Assembly: GCA_029778535.1 (NCBI GenBank)
Contig: JAKOQB010000144.1
Coordinates: 1-64,000 of the forward strand
Direction: 5' to 3'
Length of the DNA: 64,000 bases
Source of the DNA: Pseudomonadota bacterium
GTDB lineage: Bacteria > Pseudomonadota > Gammaproteobacteria > Burkholderiales > Burkholderiaceae_F
A program made the translations under genes and the position numbers. Shown piece after piece: positions 24,001 through 36,739 of the stretch (positions are counted from its first letter, which is position 1; every line of letters begins with the position of its first letter). Under the pieces are notes generated by a model that saw only the letters and a program-made list of their open reading frames with translations, was not told where the DNA came from and searched no databases.

Positions 24001-24041
24001 TTGATCGAGATTAAGGCTTTGCGGTGGGGACTGCCTACCGT
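24001..24041 (+). promoter_or_regulatory. DNR/FNR box and promoter of nirS
   Basis: TTGAT-CGAG-ATTAA (24001-24014) matches the FNR/DNR consensus at nine of ten positions. A candidate -10 (TACCGT, 24036-24041) lies 31 bases from its centre, the class II geometry, giving a start near 24048 and a leader of about 39 bases. A ribosome site, GGGGAGG, precedes the nirS ATG. Control of nirS by NO-sensing DNR/NnrR proteins is well established in denitrifiers. Confidence 0.7.
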
Positions 24042-24086
24042 GGCGCGACTGATTGGCCGCATCGATTCTCATTTGGGGAGGAATGA

Positions 24087-25814
<1,728 letters not shown>

Positions 25815-25831
25815 TCGAGGCAGGAGAGACG

Positions 25832-26143
25832 ATGAAAGTACGCACCCCACTGGCCCTGCTCGCGGCGGGCGCCCTGCTCGCCGCGCCGGCGGCGCGCGCC
25901 GACGAAGCGATGGCGAAGAAGTACAACTGCCTGGCGTGCCACGCGGCCGACAAGAAGCTGGTCGGCCCGGCCTACAAGGACGTGGCAAAGAAATACAAGG
26001 GGCAGGCCGACGCGGTGGCGAAACTCGCCGACAAGGTCAAGAAGGGCGGCTCGGGCGTCTGGGGGCCGGTGCCGATGCCGCCCAACGCCGCGGTGCCCGA
26101 CGCGGACGCGAAGAAGCTGGTGGAGTGGATCCTGGCGATGTAG
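25832..26143 (+). CDS. Cytochrome c551/c8-type electron donor
   Basis: This 103-residue periplasmic cytochrome has a signal peptide (to about residue 23, ARA|DEAMAKKY), one heme motif C33-LA-C36-H37 and a distal methionine in PVPMPPNAAV. It belongs to the small class I cytochromes that donate electrons to NirS (NirM-like) and could also serve the CuA subunit. GGAGAG precedes the ATG. It is 17 bases from nirS, so the two are co-transcribed. Confidence 0.9.
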   Translation: MKVRTPLALLAAGALLAAPAARADEAMAKKYNCLACHAADKKLVGPAYKDVAKKYKGQADAVAKLADKVKKGGSGVWGPVPMPPNAAVPDADAKKLVEWILAM

Positions 26144-26874
26144 CGATCGCTGTCGTGCTCGCGCTCGCGGCGGCCGTCGCCGGCGCGGGCGAACTCGAAG
26201 CGCGCTCGTCGGACCAGCGCTGGATCCTGCGCGCGGACAACGCTGCGCGCGAACTGCTCGCGATCGACGGGGCGAGCGGAGAGATCGTCAGGCGTATCGC
26301 GGTCGCGGACCGCGGCGGCACGCAGTCGCGCGTGGCGCGCGTGCTCGACGCGCCGCCGCGCTCGAGCTTCGTCGCTCTGCTGGCGGACGTCGCCGAGGCG
26401 TGGGAGCTGCCGTACGGCGCGAACGCCGAACCGGTGTTCGAGGGCATGGTGCACGACTACCGGATGGGCGAAGGGCTGGCGGCGCGCGAGCCGCTGCCGG
26501 TGCGACGCATTGTCCTCGACGCCGTCGCCACGGACGCTCTGTTCGCGCCGCGCTACGAGTATTTCGTCGCCGCCGCGGGCGGCACGCTGCAGGTGGTGAA
26601 TCTGGACGTGCGCCGGCGCATCGAATCCGTCGCGACCGGCGGCGCGCCGCGCCCCGAGCTCGGCACGGTGTGGGACCGCCGCAAGCTGGCGTTTCTGATC
26701 CCGGACGCGGCGCAGGCGCGCCTGCTGGTGCTCGATGCGCGCGCTTGGCGCCTGGCGGCCGTCGTGCCGCTGCCCGCCGTTGCGCGCGCCGTTCGCATCG
26801 ACGCCGATCGCATCGACGTGACCACGGCCGCGGGTCGGGTGCGCCTGCCCGCCGCGCAACTGCGGGTCGAATAG
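26125..26874 (+). CDS. Truncated d1-type propeller protein (NirN/NirF-like)
   Basis: The sequence VLDAPPRSSFVALLADVAEAWELPYG followed by VFEGMVHDYRMGEGLA and LQVVNLDVRRRIES matches the middle of the propeller of NirN/NirF-type proteins, which bind or carry heme d1. It is only about 250 residues and lacks a cytochrome c domain and several blades. The ATG in the track (25936) would overlap most of the cytochrome gene; a GTG at 26125 gives a hydrophobic N-terminus (VAIAVVLALAAAVAGAG), and GTG 26155 is an alternative. It may be a short heme d1 chaperone or a relic. Confidence 0.6.
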   Translation: MDPGDVAIAVVLALAAAVAGAGELEARSSDQRWILRADNAARELLAIDGASGEIVRRIAVADRGGTQSRVARVLDAPPRSSFVALLADVAEAWELPYGANAEPVFEGMVHDYRMGEGLAAREPLPVRRIVLDAVATDALFAPRYEYFVAAAGGTLQVVNLDVRRRIESVATGGAPRPELGTVWDRRKLAFLIPDAAQARLLVLDARAWRLAAVVPLPAVARAVRIDADRIDVTTAAGRVRLPAAQLRVE

Positions 26875-26950
26875 CAGCGTTGCCGAATCGCTCGTGCACG
26901 GGCGCGTCCGGCGGGCACCGGCCGCTTCCTGGCGGGACGCCGCCTGCGGC

Positions 26951-26979
26951 CGGGCGGGCCGGAGCTTCGGGCCGCCCGA
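26951..26979 (+). terminator. Possible terminator or hairpin before lon
   Basis: CGGGCGGGCC and GGGCCGCCCG pair with one mismatch around an eight-base loop. There is no T run after it, so it is at best a weak or factor-dependent terminator for the nirS unit. Confidence 0.3.
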
Positions 26980-27042
26980 CGGATTTCGAATGCCAGTTGT
27001 TTTGCGCCCGATCGGCCGCCAGATAGGGGCTTGGAGGTAATC

Positions 27043-29402
<2,360 letters not shown>

Positions 29403-29406
<4 letters not shown>

Positions 29407-29834
29407 CGCGACTCCTGCAACTGCTTGCGGCGGCGTTCCTCGAAGACGAACTCCTCCAGCTCGGGATCGAGCGCGTCGCGCGCCGAGACGATGCCGACCG
29501 GCTTGCCGTTGTCGACCACCGGCAGGTGGCGGAAACCGCCCTCGTGCATCAGCAGCATCGCGTGGCCGAACGTCTTGCCCGGGGCGATCGTCTTCGGCTC
29601 GCGCGTCATCACGTCGCCGACCATCGTGGTCGCCGGCGCCAGCCCGCGTGCGAGCACGCGAAACAGCGCGTCGCGCTCGGTGAATATGCCGACCAGGCGC
29701 TCATCGTCGACCACGAGGATGGCGCCGACCTTCTTGTCGGCCATCGACTTCGCCGCCGCCAGGACGGTCGTCGTCGAAGTGGCGATCAGCAGCTTGCGCC
29801 GCTCCATGATGCTGTTGACAGGCTGGTTGAACAC
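29403..29834 (-). CDS. Two-CBS-domain protein
   Basis: The 143-residue protein consists of a pair of CBS domains (about 10-65 and 75-130), which bind adenine nucleotides and act as energy or redox sensors. It has the family start VFNQPVNSIMERRKLL and the repeated VGILVSAR-type strands (LVGIFTERDALF and PVGIVSARDALD). The GTG at 29834 gives this N-terminus; the longer ORF to 29948 adds unrelated sequence. A basic, charged tail (EERRRKQLQESR) follows. The gene it regulates is not evident. It is divergent from the hemerythrin gene. Confidence 0.8.
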
Positions 29835-30017
29835 TTCGATCCCGGACCGTGGCGCGCTTGCGCGCAAGTGTGGGATTGATAGCGATCCGCGCGCCCGAGG
29901 CGCTTGACGTAACGCAAGCTTCCGTCGAACGTGCGCTGCGCAATGCAATGCGGCCCGACCGGCGCGCCGATATCATCGCTGCCATCCACAGCAGCGTCCA
30001 ACAGCGGAGCATCGGCA

Positions 30018-30590
30018 GTGACACGCATCCTCGTCGACTTCAGCACCCCGGCGGCGGGCTTCGATCAGCCGCTCGAACTATGGCGCGCCTGTCACGGCCG
30101 CGTGCGGCGCATGATCGGGCTGCTGCAGCGGCTGGCCGAGCACGTGCGCACGACCGGCGCCGACGGCGATGCGCGGACGACCGCCACGTCGATCCTGCGC
30201 TACTTCGACGAAGCGGCGCCGCGCCATCACGACGACGAGGAGATCGACCTGTTCGTGCGGCTGCGCGAGCGCTCGGGCCAGCTCGATGCCGCGCACGCGA
30301 AGCAGGTGACCGACGCCATCGCCACGCTCGAATCCGATCATCACGACCTGTCGTCGCTGTGGCGGTCGCTGCGCGAGCCGCTGACACAGATCGAAGCCGG
30401 CACTGCGGCGCTGCTCGACGAGGCGACGATCGCGCTCTTCGTCAGTCGTTACCAGGCGCACATGGAGCTCGAGGAGACCGTGATCGAGCCCGCCCTCAAG
30501 CGATTGCTGAAGAAGAGCGATCTGGCCGCGATCGGCCAGACGATGGCCAAGCGGCGCGGCGTCGACTGGAGCGAACTGGCCGCGCGCTAG
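30018..30590 (+). CDS. Hemerythrin HHE-domain protein
   Basis: The 190-residue protein is a four-helix hemerythrin-type di-iron protein. Ligand-like residues are visible in order: [29 protein letters not shown] and [14 protein letters not shown]. Such proteins bind oxygen or NO, and some help repair Fe-S clusters. The GTG at 30018, preceded by GGAGC, is chosen because it removes an unsupported leader from the track ORF. It overlaps the stop of the HerA-like gene on the opposite strand. Its place near NO-related genes suggests nitrosative stress, but the evidence is contextual. Confidence 0.75.
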   Translation: MTRILVDFSTPAAGFDQPLELWRACHGRVRRMIGLLQRLAEHVRTTGADGDARTTATSILRYFDEAAPRHHDDEEIDLFVRLRERSGQLDAAHAKQVTDAIATLESDHHDLSSLWRSLREPLTQIEAGTAALLDEATIALFVSRYQAHMELEETVIEPALKRLLKKSDLAAIGQTMAKRRGVDWSELAAR

Positions 30591-32107
30591 CGCCGGCGCC
30601 CGCTGCCGAGCAGCGAGCCGAGCACGCCGCGCACCATCTCGCGCGCGACGGCGGAGCCGACAGTGCGCGCGGCGCTCTTGGCCATCGAATCGACCATCCC
30701 TTCGCGGCGGCCGCCGCGCGGGCCGGTCGAACCGAACAGGATGTCGGAGAGCCCGCCCAGGATTCCGCCGCCCTGCTGCGCCGGCGCTGCGGCGCCGCCC
30801 GTGGGCGCTGCACCCGGCAGCGGCTGTCCGGTTCCGGCGCGTGCCTTCAGCTTCTCGAACGCGCTCTCGCGATCGACCGCTTTTTCGTACTGGCCGGCGA
30901 CGATCGAGCTTTCGATCAGCCGCCTGCGCTCGTCGGGCGTGATCGGGCCGATCTGGCTCGCCGGCGGCAGCACGAATGCGCGTTCGGTGACGGTCGGCGA
31001 TCCCTTCGGGTCGAGGAACGAGATCAGCGCCTCGCCGACCGCGAGTTCCGTGATCGCGCTTCCGATGTCGAGCTTGGGGTTCGGCCGCATCGTGCCGGCG
31101 GCGGTCGCCACCGCCTTCTGGTCGCGCGGCGTGAACGCGCGCAGCGCGTGCTGCACGCGGTTGCCGAGCTGGCCCAGCACCTTGTCCGGAATGTCGAGCG
31201 GGTTCTGCGTGCAGAAATACACGCCGATCCCCTTGGAGCGGATCAGCCGCACCACCTGCTCGACCTTCTCGACCAGCGCCGTGGGCGCCTCGTCGAACAG
31301 CAGGTGCGCCTCGTCGAAGAAGAACACCAGCTTGGGTTTGTCGCGGTCGCCGACCTCGGGCAGCTTCTCGTACAGATCCGACAGCAGCCACAGCAGGAAG
31401 GTCGAGTAAAGCTTCGGCGACTGCAGCAGCTTGTCCGCGGCGAGCACGTTGATCACGCCGCCGCCGTCCACGGTCTGCATCAGGTCCTCGACATTCAGCA
31501 TCGGCTCGCCGAAGAACTTCTCGCCGCCCTGCTGCTCGATCTGCAGCAGGCCGCGCTGGATCGCGCCGATCGACGCCGCCGACACGTTGCCGTACTGGGT
31601 CTTGAACTGCTCGGCGTTATCGCCGACGAATGCAAGCAGCGCGCGCAGGTCCTTCAGGTCCAGTAGCAGCAGGCCGTTGTCGTCGGCGACCTTGAACACC
31701 AGCGCCAGCACGCCTTCCTGCGTCTCGTTCAGATTCAGAAGGCGCGCCAGCAGCAGCGGCCCCATGTCGGAGATCGTCGCGCGCACCGGATGACCCTGCT
31801 CGCCGAACACGTCCCACAGCGTGACCGGACAGCCTTCCCACTTCGGCGCCTCGATCTTCAGCATCTCGAGGCGCGCCTTGAGCTTGTCGGTGAGCGCGCC
31901 CGGCTTTGCGATGCCGGTCAGATCGCCCTTCACGTCGGCCATGAATACCGGCACGCCGATCCGGGAAAAGCTTTCCGCCAGCTTCTGCAGCGTGACGGTC
32001 TTGCCGGTGCCGGTCGCGCCGGTGATACAGCCGTGGCGATTGGCGAGCGCCGGCAGCAGCGCGAGTTCGGTGGTTCCGGCTCGGGCGATGATCAGGGGGT
32101 CGGCCAT
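30587..32107 (-). CDS. HerA-like P-loop ATPase (DUF853 family)
   Basis: The 506-residue protein has Walker [12 protein letters not shown] near residue 30 and a Walker B acid in [13 protein letters not shown], with [23 protein letters not shown] later. It belongs to the FtsK/HerA superfamily (YjgR/DUF853), of unproven function. The C-terminus has a glycine- and arginine-rich low-complexity stretch. The ATG at 32107 gives the typical start [11 protein letters not shown]; the first twelve residues of the track ORF come from a 7-bp repeat array. No nuclease partner is adjacent. Confidence 0.85.
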   Translation of the reverse strand: MADPLIIARAGTTELALLPALANRHGCITGATGTGKTVTLQKLAESFSRIGVPVFMADVKGDLTGIAKPGALTDKLKARLEMLKIEAPKWEGCPVTLWDVFGEQGHPVRATISDMGPLLLARLLNLNETQEGVLALVFKVADDNGLLLLDLKDLRALLAFVGDNAEQFKTQYGNVSAASIGAIQRGLLQIEQQGGEKFFGEPMLNVEDLMQTVDGGGVINVLAADKLLQSPKLYSTFLLWLLSDLYEKLPEVGDRDKPKLVFFFDEAHLLFDEAPTALVEKVEQVVRLIRSKGIGVYFCTQNPLDIPDKVLGQLGNRVQHALRAFTPRDQKAVATAAGTMRPNPKLDIGSAITELAVGEALISFLDPKGSPTVTERAFVLPPASQIGPITPDERRRLIESSIVAGQYEKAVDRESAFEKLKARAGTGQPLPGAAPTGGAAAPAQQGGGILGGLSDILFGSTGPRGGRREGMVDSMAKSAARTVGSAVAREMVRGVLGSLLGSGRRR

Positions 32108-32114
32108 GGTTGCC

Positions 32115-32190
32115 TCGGATTGCGGATTGCGGATTGCGCGCAAGCGTAGCGCATGCGAGTCGGATCAAGGATCACGGATCACGATTGATA
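32115..32190. repeat. Degenerate 7-bp repeat arrays between the HerA-like gene and yebC
   Basis: CGGATTG occurs three times in tandem (32115-32135), and a second group near 32159-32190 reads GTCGGAT-CAAGGAT-CACGGAT-CACGATT. The strict 7-base period and GGAT core match the arrays at 14363 and 32963. Confidence 0.65.
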
Positions 32191-32235
32191 GAATTCGCGC
32201 CCGCTCGCAGTGCCTCCTCCGACTTGGGAAACACC

Positions 32236-32961
32236 ATGGCCGGCCATTCCAAATGGGCCAATATCCAGCATCGCAAGAACCGCCAGGACGCCAAGCGCGG
32301 ATCGCTGTGGACCAAGGTCATCCGTGAAGTGCAGATCGCGGCGCGCGACGGCGGCGGCGATCCGGCGATGAACGCCCGGTTGCGGCTCGCGCTCGACAAG
32401 GCACGGCTGGCCAACGTGCCGAAGGACAAGGTCAACGCCGCGATCGCGCGCGGCACCGGCAAGGGCGAAGGCCAGAACCTCGAGGAGATCCGCTACGAGG
32501 GTTACGGCATCGGCGGCGCCGCGATCATGATCGACTGCGTGACCGACAACCGCACGCGCACGGTGGCGGATGTCCGACACGCGCTGTCCAAGAACGGCGG
32601 CAACCTCGGCACCGACGGCTCGGTCGCGTTCAACTTCAGGCACTGCGGCCAGTTCGTCTTCGCGCCCGGCACCTCGGAAGACAGAGTCATGGAGGCCGCG
32701 CTCGACGCCGGCGCCGACGACGTGACCACCAACGAGGACGGTTCGATCGAAGTGATCTGCGCGCCGGCCGATTTCGGCGCCGTTCAGGAGGCACTCGCCA
32801 AGGCGGGACTGAAGCCCGAGGTCGCGGAGGTGACGATGAAGCCGCTCACCGAGACCCTGCTCACGGGCGAGGACGGCCAGCGGATGCAGAAGCTGCTCGA
32901 CGCGCTGGACGACCTGGACGACGTCCAGGCGGTGTATACGACGGCGGCGATTGAGGCGTGA
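32236..32961 (+). CDS. yebC: YebC/PmpR family regulator or translation factor
   Basis: The 241-residue protein begins [22 protein letters not shown], the invariant start of the YebC family. These proteins are described as transcription regulators, and recent work links them to relieving ribosome stalling at prolines. The ATG at 32236 gives the full conserved N-terminus; the longer ORF reads back into repeats. The gene opens the betaproteobacterial block yebC-purD-hemF-nadD-rsfS-rlmH-maf-rng. Confidence 0.93.
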   Translation: MAGHSKWANIQHRKNRQDAKRGSLWTKVIREVQIAARDGGGDPAMNARLRLALDKARLANVPKDKVNAAIARGTGKGEGQNLEEIRYEGYGIGGAAIMIDCVTDNRTRTVADVRHALSKNGGNLGTDGSVAFNFRHCGQFVFAPGTSEDRVMEAALDAGADDVTTNEDGSIEVICAPADFGAVQEALAKAGLKPEVAEVTMKPLTETLLTGEDGQRMQKLLDALDDLDDVQAVYTTAAIEA

Positions 32962-32962
32962 T

Positions 32963-33018
32963 GTTCGTTGTCCGTGATCCGTGATCTGTGATCCGTGATC
33001 CGTGATCCGTGATCCGTG
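32963..33018. repeat. Tandem 7-bp repeat array, ATCCGTG type
   Basis: Eight units run without a break: GTTCGTT-GTCCGTG-ATCCGTG-ATCTGTG-ATCCGTG-ATCCGTG-ATCCGTG-ATCCGTG. It starts two bases after the yebC stop, and its last GTG is the candidate start codon of the next gene. The array at 33391 has the reverse-complement sequence. Confidence 0.9.
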
Positions 33019-33432
33019 AGGACTGCTGCGAGCACCGTCTTGAAGACGCACCGCGACCTTCTCGCCTGGCAGGAAGCGATGACGCTTGCCCGGATGATCT
33101 ACAAGGCAACGGAGCGCTTTCCGCGCGCCGAAGAATTCGGATTATCGCTGCAGCTACGGCGCGCCGTCGTTTCCGTCGCCAGTAACATTGCCGAGGGGGC
33201 GGCGCGGCAATCCAGTCGTGAATTTGCGCACTTTCTTAGCGTAAGTCTTGGATCATTGGCCGAACTTGATACGCAGATCGAGCTTGCGGCCTCACTCGAC
33301 TGGATTGATGAACCTGGAGCGCTGCAGGACCAACGCACAAAAGTGGCCCAGCTAATGACGAAACTTCGACAATCGATCTCGCGCCGGACAGGCCACGGAT
33401 CACGGGTCACCGATCACGGATCACGACCATGA
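33016..33432 (+). CDS. Four-helix bundle protein of the S23 / 23S-rRNA intervening-sequence family
   Basis: The 138-residue product has the family core LAWQEAMTLARMIYKATERFP, LQLRRAVVSVASNIAEGAARQ and FAHFLSVSLGSLAELDTQIELA. Such genes were first found in intervening sequences of 23S rRNA genes and also occur free in genomes; their function is unknown. The gene is visibly richer in A/T than its neighbours. It is bracketed by inverted 7-bp repeat arrays. Its start codon (GTG 33016) and last 13 residues lie inside these arrays, and its stop overlaps purD in an ATGA. This looks like acquired DNA. Confidence 0.8.
   Translation: MRTAASTVLKTHRDLLAWQEAMTLARMIYKATERFPRAEEFGLSLQLRRAVVSVASNIAEGAARQSSREFAHFLSVSLGSLAELDTQIELAASLDWIDEPGALQDQRTKVAQLMTKLRQSISRRTGHGSRVTDHGSRP
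33391..33432. repeat. Tandem 7-bp repeat array, inverted relative to the array at 32963
   Basis: GGCCACG-GATCACG-GGTCACC-GATCACG-GATCACG-ACCATGA. The GATCACG unit is the reverse complement of CGTGATC in the array at 32963. The last unit contains the purD ATG and the stop of the preceding gene. Together the two arrays form inverted flanks of the S23-type gene. Confidence 0.8.
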
Positions 33433-34751
33433 AAGTCCTCGTCATCGGCTCCGGCGGCCGCGAGCATGCGCTGGCGTGGAAGATCGCGCAGTCGCCGCGC
33501 GTGCAGACGGTGTTCGTGGCGCCGGGCAACGGCGGCACCGCGCGCGACACCGGGCCGCACGCACGACTCGCCAATGTGGCGCTCACCGATATCAAGGCGC
33601 TGGCCGACTTCGCGCGCGAGCATGACGTTGCGCTGACGGTGGTCGGTCCCGAGGCGCCGCTGGCGGCGGGCGTCGTCGACACGTTCCGAGCGCGCGGGCT
33701 GCGCGTGTTCGGGCCGACGCAGGCGGCGGCGCAACTGGAAAGCTCGAAGGACTTCGCCAAGGCCTTCATGAAGCGCCACGGCATTCCGACCGCGGACTAC
33801 CGGACCTTCGCCGACGCGGCGGCGGCACATGCATATGTCGAGCGCAAGGGCGCGCCGATCGTGATCAAGGCCGACGGGCTCGCCGCGGGCAAGGGCGTGG
33901 TCGTCGCGGCCACGCCCGCCGAGGCGCACGCCGCGATCGACGCGATGCTGCTCGACCACCGCATGGGCGCGGCCGGTGCGCGCGTGGTGATCGAGGACTT
34001 CCTTGCCGGCGAGGAAGCGAGCTTCATCGTCATGTGCGACGGCCGCAACGTGCTGGCGCTGGCGAGCAGCCAGGACCACAAGCGCCTGCGCGACGGCGAC
34101 CAGGGCCCGAACACCGGCGGCATGGGCGCGTACTCGCCGGCGCCGGTGATCACGCCGACGCTGCACGCGCGCGTGATGCGAGAAATCATCGTGCCGACGA
34201 TCCAGGGCATGGCGGCCGACGGCATCGTCTACACGGGCTTCCTGTACGCGGGTCTGATGATCGACGACGCGGGCCATGCGCGCACGCTGGAATTCAACTG
34301 CCGGATGGGCGATCCGGAGACACAGCCGATCCTGCTGCGATTGAAGAGCGATCTGGTCGAACTGCTTGAACACGCGGTCGACGGCACGCTCGACCGCGTC
34401 GAGGCCGAATGGGACCGCCGCAGCGCGCTCGGCGTCGTGGTCGCCGCCGCCGGCTACCCCGACGCTGCGCGCAAGGGCGACGTGATCCACAGCCTGCCCG
34501 CCGATACCGAGGACTGCGTGACCTTTCACGCCGGCACCGCGCTCACCGCCGACGGCACGCTTGTCACCAGCGGCGGCCGCGTGCTGTGCGTGACCGCGCT
34601 CGGCGACAGCGTGCGCGCCGCGCAGCGACGTGCGTACGAGGCGGTCGTGCAGGTGAAGTTCGTCGGTGCGCAGTACCGCACCGACATCGGCCATCGCGCG
34701 ATCGGCCGCGGACAGGGCGCGCCGAACCCGACGCGCGGGAGTGCATCGTGA
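33429..34751 (+). CDS. purD: Phosphoribosylamine-glycine ligase
   Basis: PurD joins glycine to phosphoribosylamine with ATP in the second step of purine synthesis. The 440-residue protein is an ATP-grasp enzyme of normal length with GSGGREHALAWKIAQS at the start, the purine-family motif KADGLAAGKGVVVA and GPNTGGMGAYSP. The start is ATG 33429, overlapping the stop of the S23-type gene. The end overlaps the GTG of the S9 peptidase gene. In related genomes purD is directly followed by hemF. Confidence 0.95.
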   Translation: MKVLVIGSGGREHALAWKIAQSPRVQTVFVAPGNGGTARDTGPHARLANVALTDIKALADFAREHDVALTVVGPEAPLAAGVVDTFRARGLRVFGPTQAAAQLESSKDFAKAFMKRHGIPTADYRTFADAAAAHAYVERKGAPIVIKADGLAAGKGVVVAATPAEAHAAIDAMLLDHRMGAAGARVVIEDFLAGEEASFIVMCDGRNVLALASSQDHKRLRDGDQGPNTGGMGAYSPAPVITPTLHARVMREIIVPTIQGMAADGIVYTGFLYAGLMIDDAGHARTLEFNCRMGDPETQPILLRLKSDLVELLEHAVDGTLDRVEAEWDRRSALGVVVAAAGYPDAARKGDVIHSLPADTEDCVTFHAGTALTADGTLVTSGGRVLCVTALGDSVRAAQRRAYEAVVQVKFVGAQYRTDIGHRAIGRGQGAPNPTRGSAS

Positions 34752-36739
34752 CCTACACCGTCGAGCAGCACATCCAGCTGAAGCGTGTTTCCGAAATCGC
34801 CGCGTCGCCCGACGGCACGTGGCTCGCCGTGGTCGTGCAGCGGCTCGACCGCGACGGCGCCAGGTACGTCAGTGATCTGTGGCGCGTGCCGACCGACGGC
34901 GGTGCGGCCGTGCAGCTGACGCGCGGCGACTGCAAGGACAGCGCGCCATGCTTTCGCCGCGACGGCTCGCTCGGCTTCCTGTCGAACCGGCAGCCGAACG
35001 AGATCAAGGCGGACGAGGAAGCGGAGAAGCGGATGCAGGTCTGGCTGCTGCCGGCGACGGGCGGCGAGCCGAAGCAGTTGACCGACGAGCCGCTCGGCGT
35101 CGAGGCCTTCCGCTTCGCGCGCAGCGCGGACCGGCTGGTGCTGTTCGCACCCGTCATCAGTGGCGTGCCGCACGAGCAGCAGCGCGAGGTCGCAACCCGG
35201 CGCGCCAAAGACGGCCCGAGCGCGCGGCGCTTCACGCGCCAGCCGGTGCGGCACTGGGATCACTGGCTGCACGAGAACCCGGATCTCGCCTGCACGCACG
35301 TGATCGCATACGACGCGTCGGGCGGCGAGCGCGTGGACCTCACGCCCGAGGCGCGGCGCGAATTCGCGATCGAGCCGGCGCTCGACGTGTCGGCCGACGG
35401 CAAGCGCGTCGTGGTGACGCGGCAGACGCCGGGCAAGGACCGCGAGCTCGACACCACGCTGCTGGTCATCGACCTCGAGACGAGGGCGCAGCGCGTGTAC
35501 GGCGAGGCGGACCACGTCAACTTCGAGGCACCGCTGTTCTCCCCCGACGGCAACCGCATCGCCACCGCGCGCAGCACGCGCAGCCCCAAGCTCGCGGTGC
35601 GGCCGGTGGCGACGATCATCGACGTCGCCGGCGGCGAGATGCGGCAACTCGCCGCACACTGGGATCGCTGGCCCAGCATCGCGCGCTGGAGCCACGACGG
35701 CAAGCAGCTCGTCGCCACCGCCGACGACGAGGGCCACACGCCCGTGTTCACGATCGACGCCGCCAACGGCACTGTCGAGCGCATCACCGCGTGGGCGGCG
35801 GGCGGCGCGCACTCGAACCTCGACGTGCTGCCGGACGGTCGCATCGTCGGCATTCGCTCGACGCTACTCGACGCGCCCGAGTGCTTCGTCGTCGAACCGA
35901 AGCCGGTCGCAATGCCGAAGCCGCTGGCGCGCCTTTCCGGCTTCACGCCGGCCGCCGAGTGGGCCGAGGTCGAAAGCTTCACGACGCGCTCGACCGACGG
36001 CACGCCGATCCAGTCGTTCCTCGTCAAGCCGAAGGACGTGGCGGGCAGGCTGCCGCTCGCGCTGTGGATCCACGGCGGCCCTATCGGCATGGACGTCGAC
36101 GGCTGGCACTGGCGCTGGAACCCGCTGCTCGCGGTGGCAGCGGGCTACGCGGTCGCGCTGCCGAACCCGCGCGGATCGACCGGCTTCGGACAGGACTTCG
36201 TGCAGGGCATCTGGGGCAACGTGTGGGGCGACCAGTGCTACCGGGACCTGATGGCGGTCACCGATGCGCTGGTGGCGCGGCCCGACATCGACCCCGCGCG
36301 CACGATGGCGATGGGCGGATCGTTCGGCGGCTACATGACGAACTGGATCGGCACGCAGACCGATCGCTTCAAGTGCCTCGTCACGCACGCCAGCATCGTG
36401 ACGATGGCGCAGTTCACCGGCACCACCGATCATCCGGCGTGGTGGTATCTGGAGATGGGCGGCGAGAATCCGTACGAGGACATGGCGCAGTTCGACCGTT
36501 TCGCGCCGATCCGCCACATCCGCAACTGGAAGACGCCGGTCTTGATCATCCACGGCGAACTCGACTACCGCTGCCCGGTCAACGAAGGGCTGAACCTGTT
36601 CGAAGCGCTGCAGTACCACGGGGTGCAGAGCGAACTGCTGCTGTTCCCGGACGAGAACCACTGGATCCTGAAGCCGAAGAACATCGTCGCGTGGTACGAC
36701 GCGGTGCTCGGGTTCATCGGCCGGCACCTGAAGACATGA
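34748..36739 (+). CDS. S9 family prolyl oligopeptidase-type serine peptidase
   Basis: The 663-residue protein has an N-terminal beta-propeller (about 1-400, with repeated SPDG and SADG blades) and a C-terminal alpha/beta hydrolase domain. The catalytic triad is visible: Ser in [11 protein letters not shown], Asp in [12 protein letters not shown] and His in DENHWILKP. Such enzymes cut short peptides or acyl-amino acids; the substrate is unknown. No signal peptide is present, so it is cytoplasmic. It starts with a GTG at 34748 inside the purD stop. Its position between purD and hemF interrupts a conserved gene order. Confidence 0.88.
   Translation: MTYTVEQHIQLKRVSEIAASPDGTWLAVVVQRLDRDGARYVSDLWRVPTDGGAAVQLTRGDCKDSAPCFRRDGSLGFLSNRQPNEIKADEEAEKRMQVWLLPATGGEPKQLTDEPLGVEAFRFARSADRLVLFAPVISGVPHEQQREVATRRAKDGPSARRFTRQPVRHWDHWLHENPDLACTHVIAYDASGGERVDLTPEARREFAIEPALDVSADGKRVVVTRQTPGKDRELDTTLLVIDLETRAQRVYGEADHVNFEAPLFSPDGNRIATARSTRSPKLAVRPVATIIDVAGGEMRQLAAHWDRWPSIARWSHDGKQLVATADDEGHTPVFTIDAANGTVERITAWAAGGAHSNLDVLPDGRIVGIRSTLLDAPECFVVEPKPVAMPKPLARLSGFTPAAEWAEVESFTTRSTDGTPIQSFLVKPKDVAGRLPLALWIHGGPIGMDVDGWHWRWNPLLAVAAGYAVALPNPRGSTGFGQDFVQGIWGNVWGDQCYRDLMAVTDALVARPDIDPARTMAMGGSFGGYMTNWIGTQTDRFKCLVTHASIVTMAQFTGTTDHPAWWYLEMGGENPYEDMAQFDRFAPIRHIRNWKTPVLIIHGELDYRCPVNEGLNLFEALQYHGVQSELLLFPDENHWILKPKNIVAWYDAVLGFIGRHLKT

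Noticed and set aside
21747-24062. 771-aa minus-strand ORF
   Set aside because: Antisense shadow of the TonB receptor; no family features.
29876-29889. TTGAT-AGCG-ATCCG as a DNR box between the CBS and hemerythrin genes
   Set aside because: The right half matches only three of five bases, and no -10 is found at the expected place in either direction.
32963-33018. Tandem repeats as a CRISPR array
   Set aside because: Units are 7 bases with no spacers, and no cas genes are nearby.
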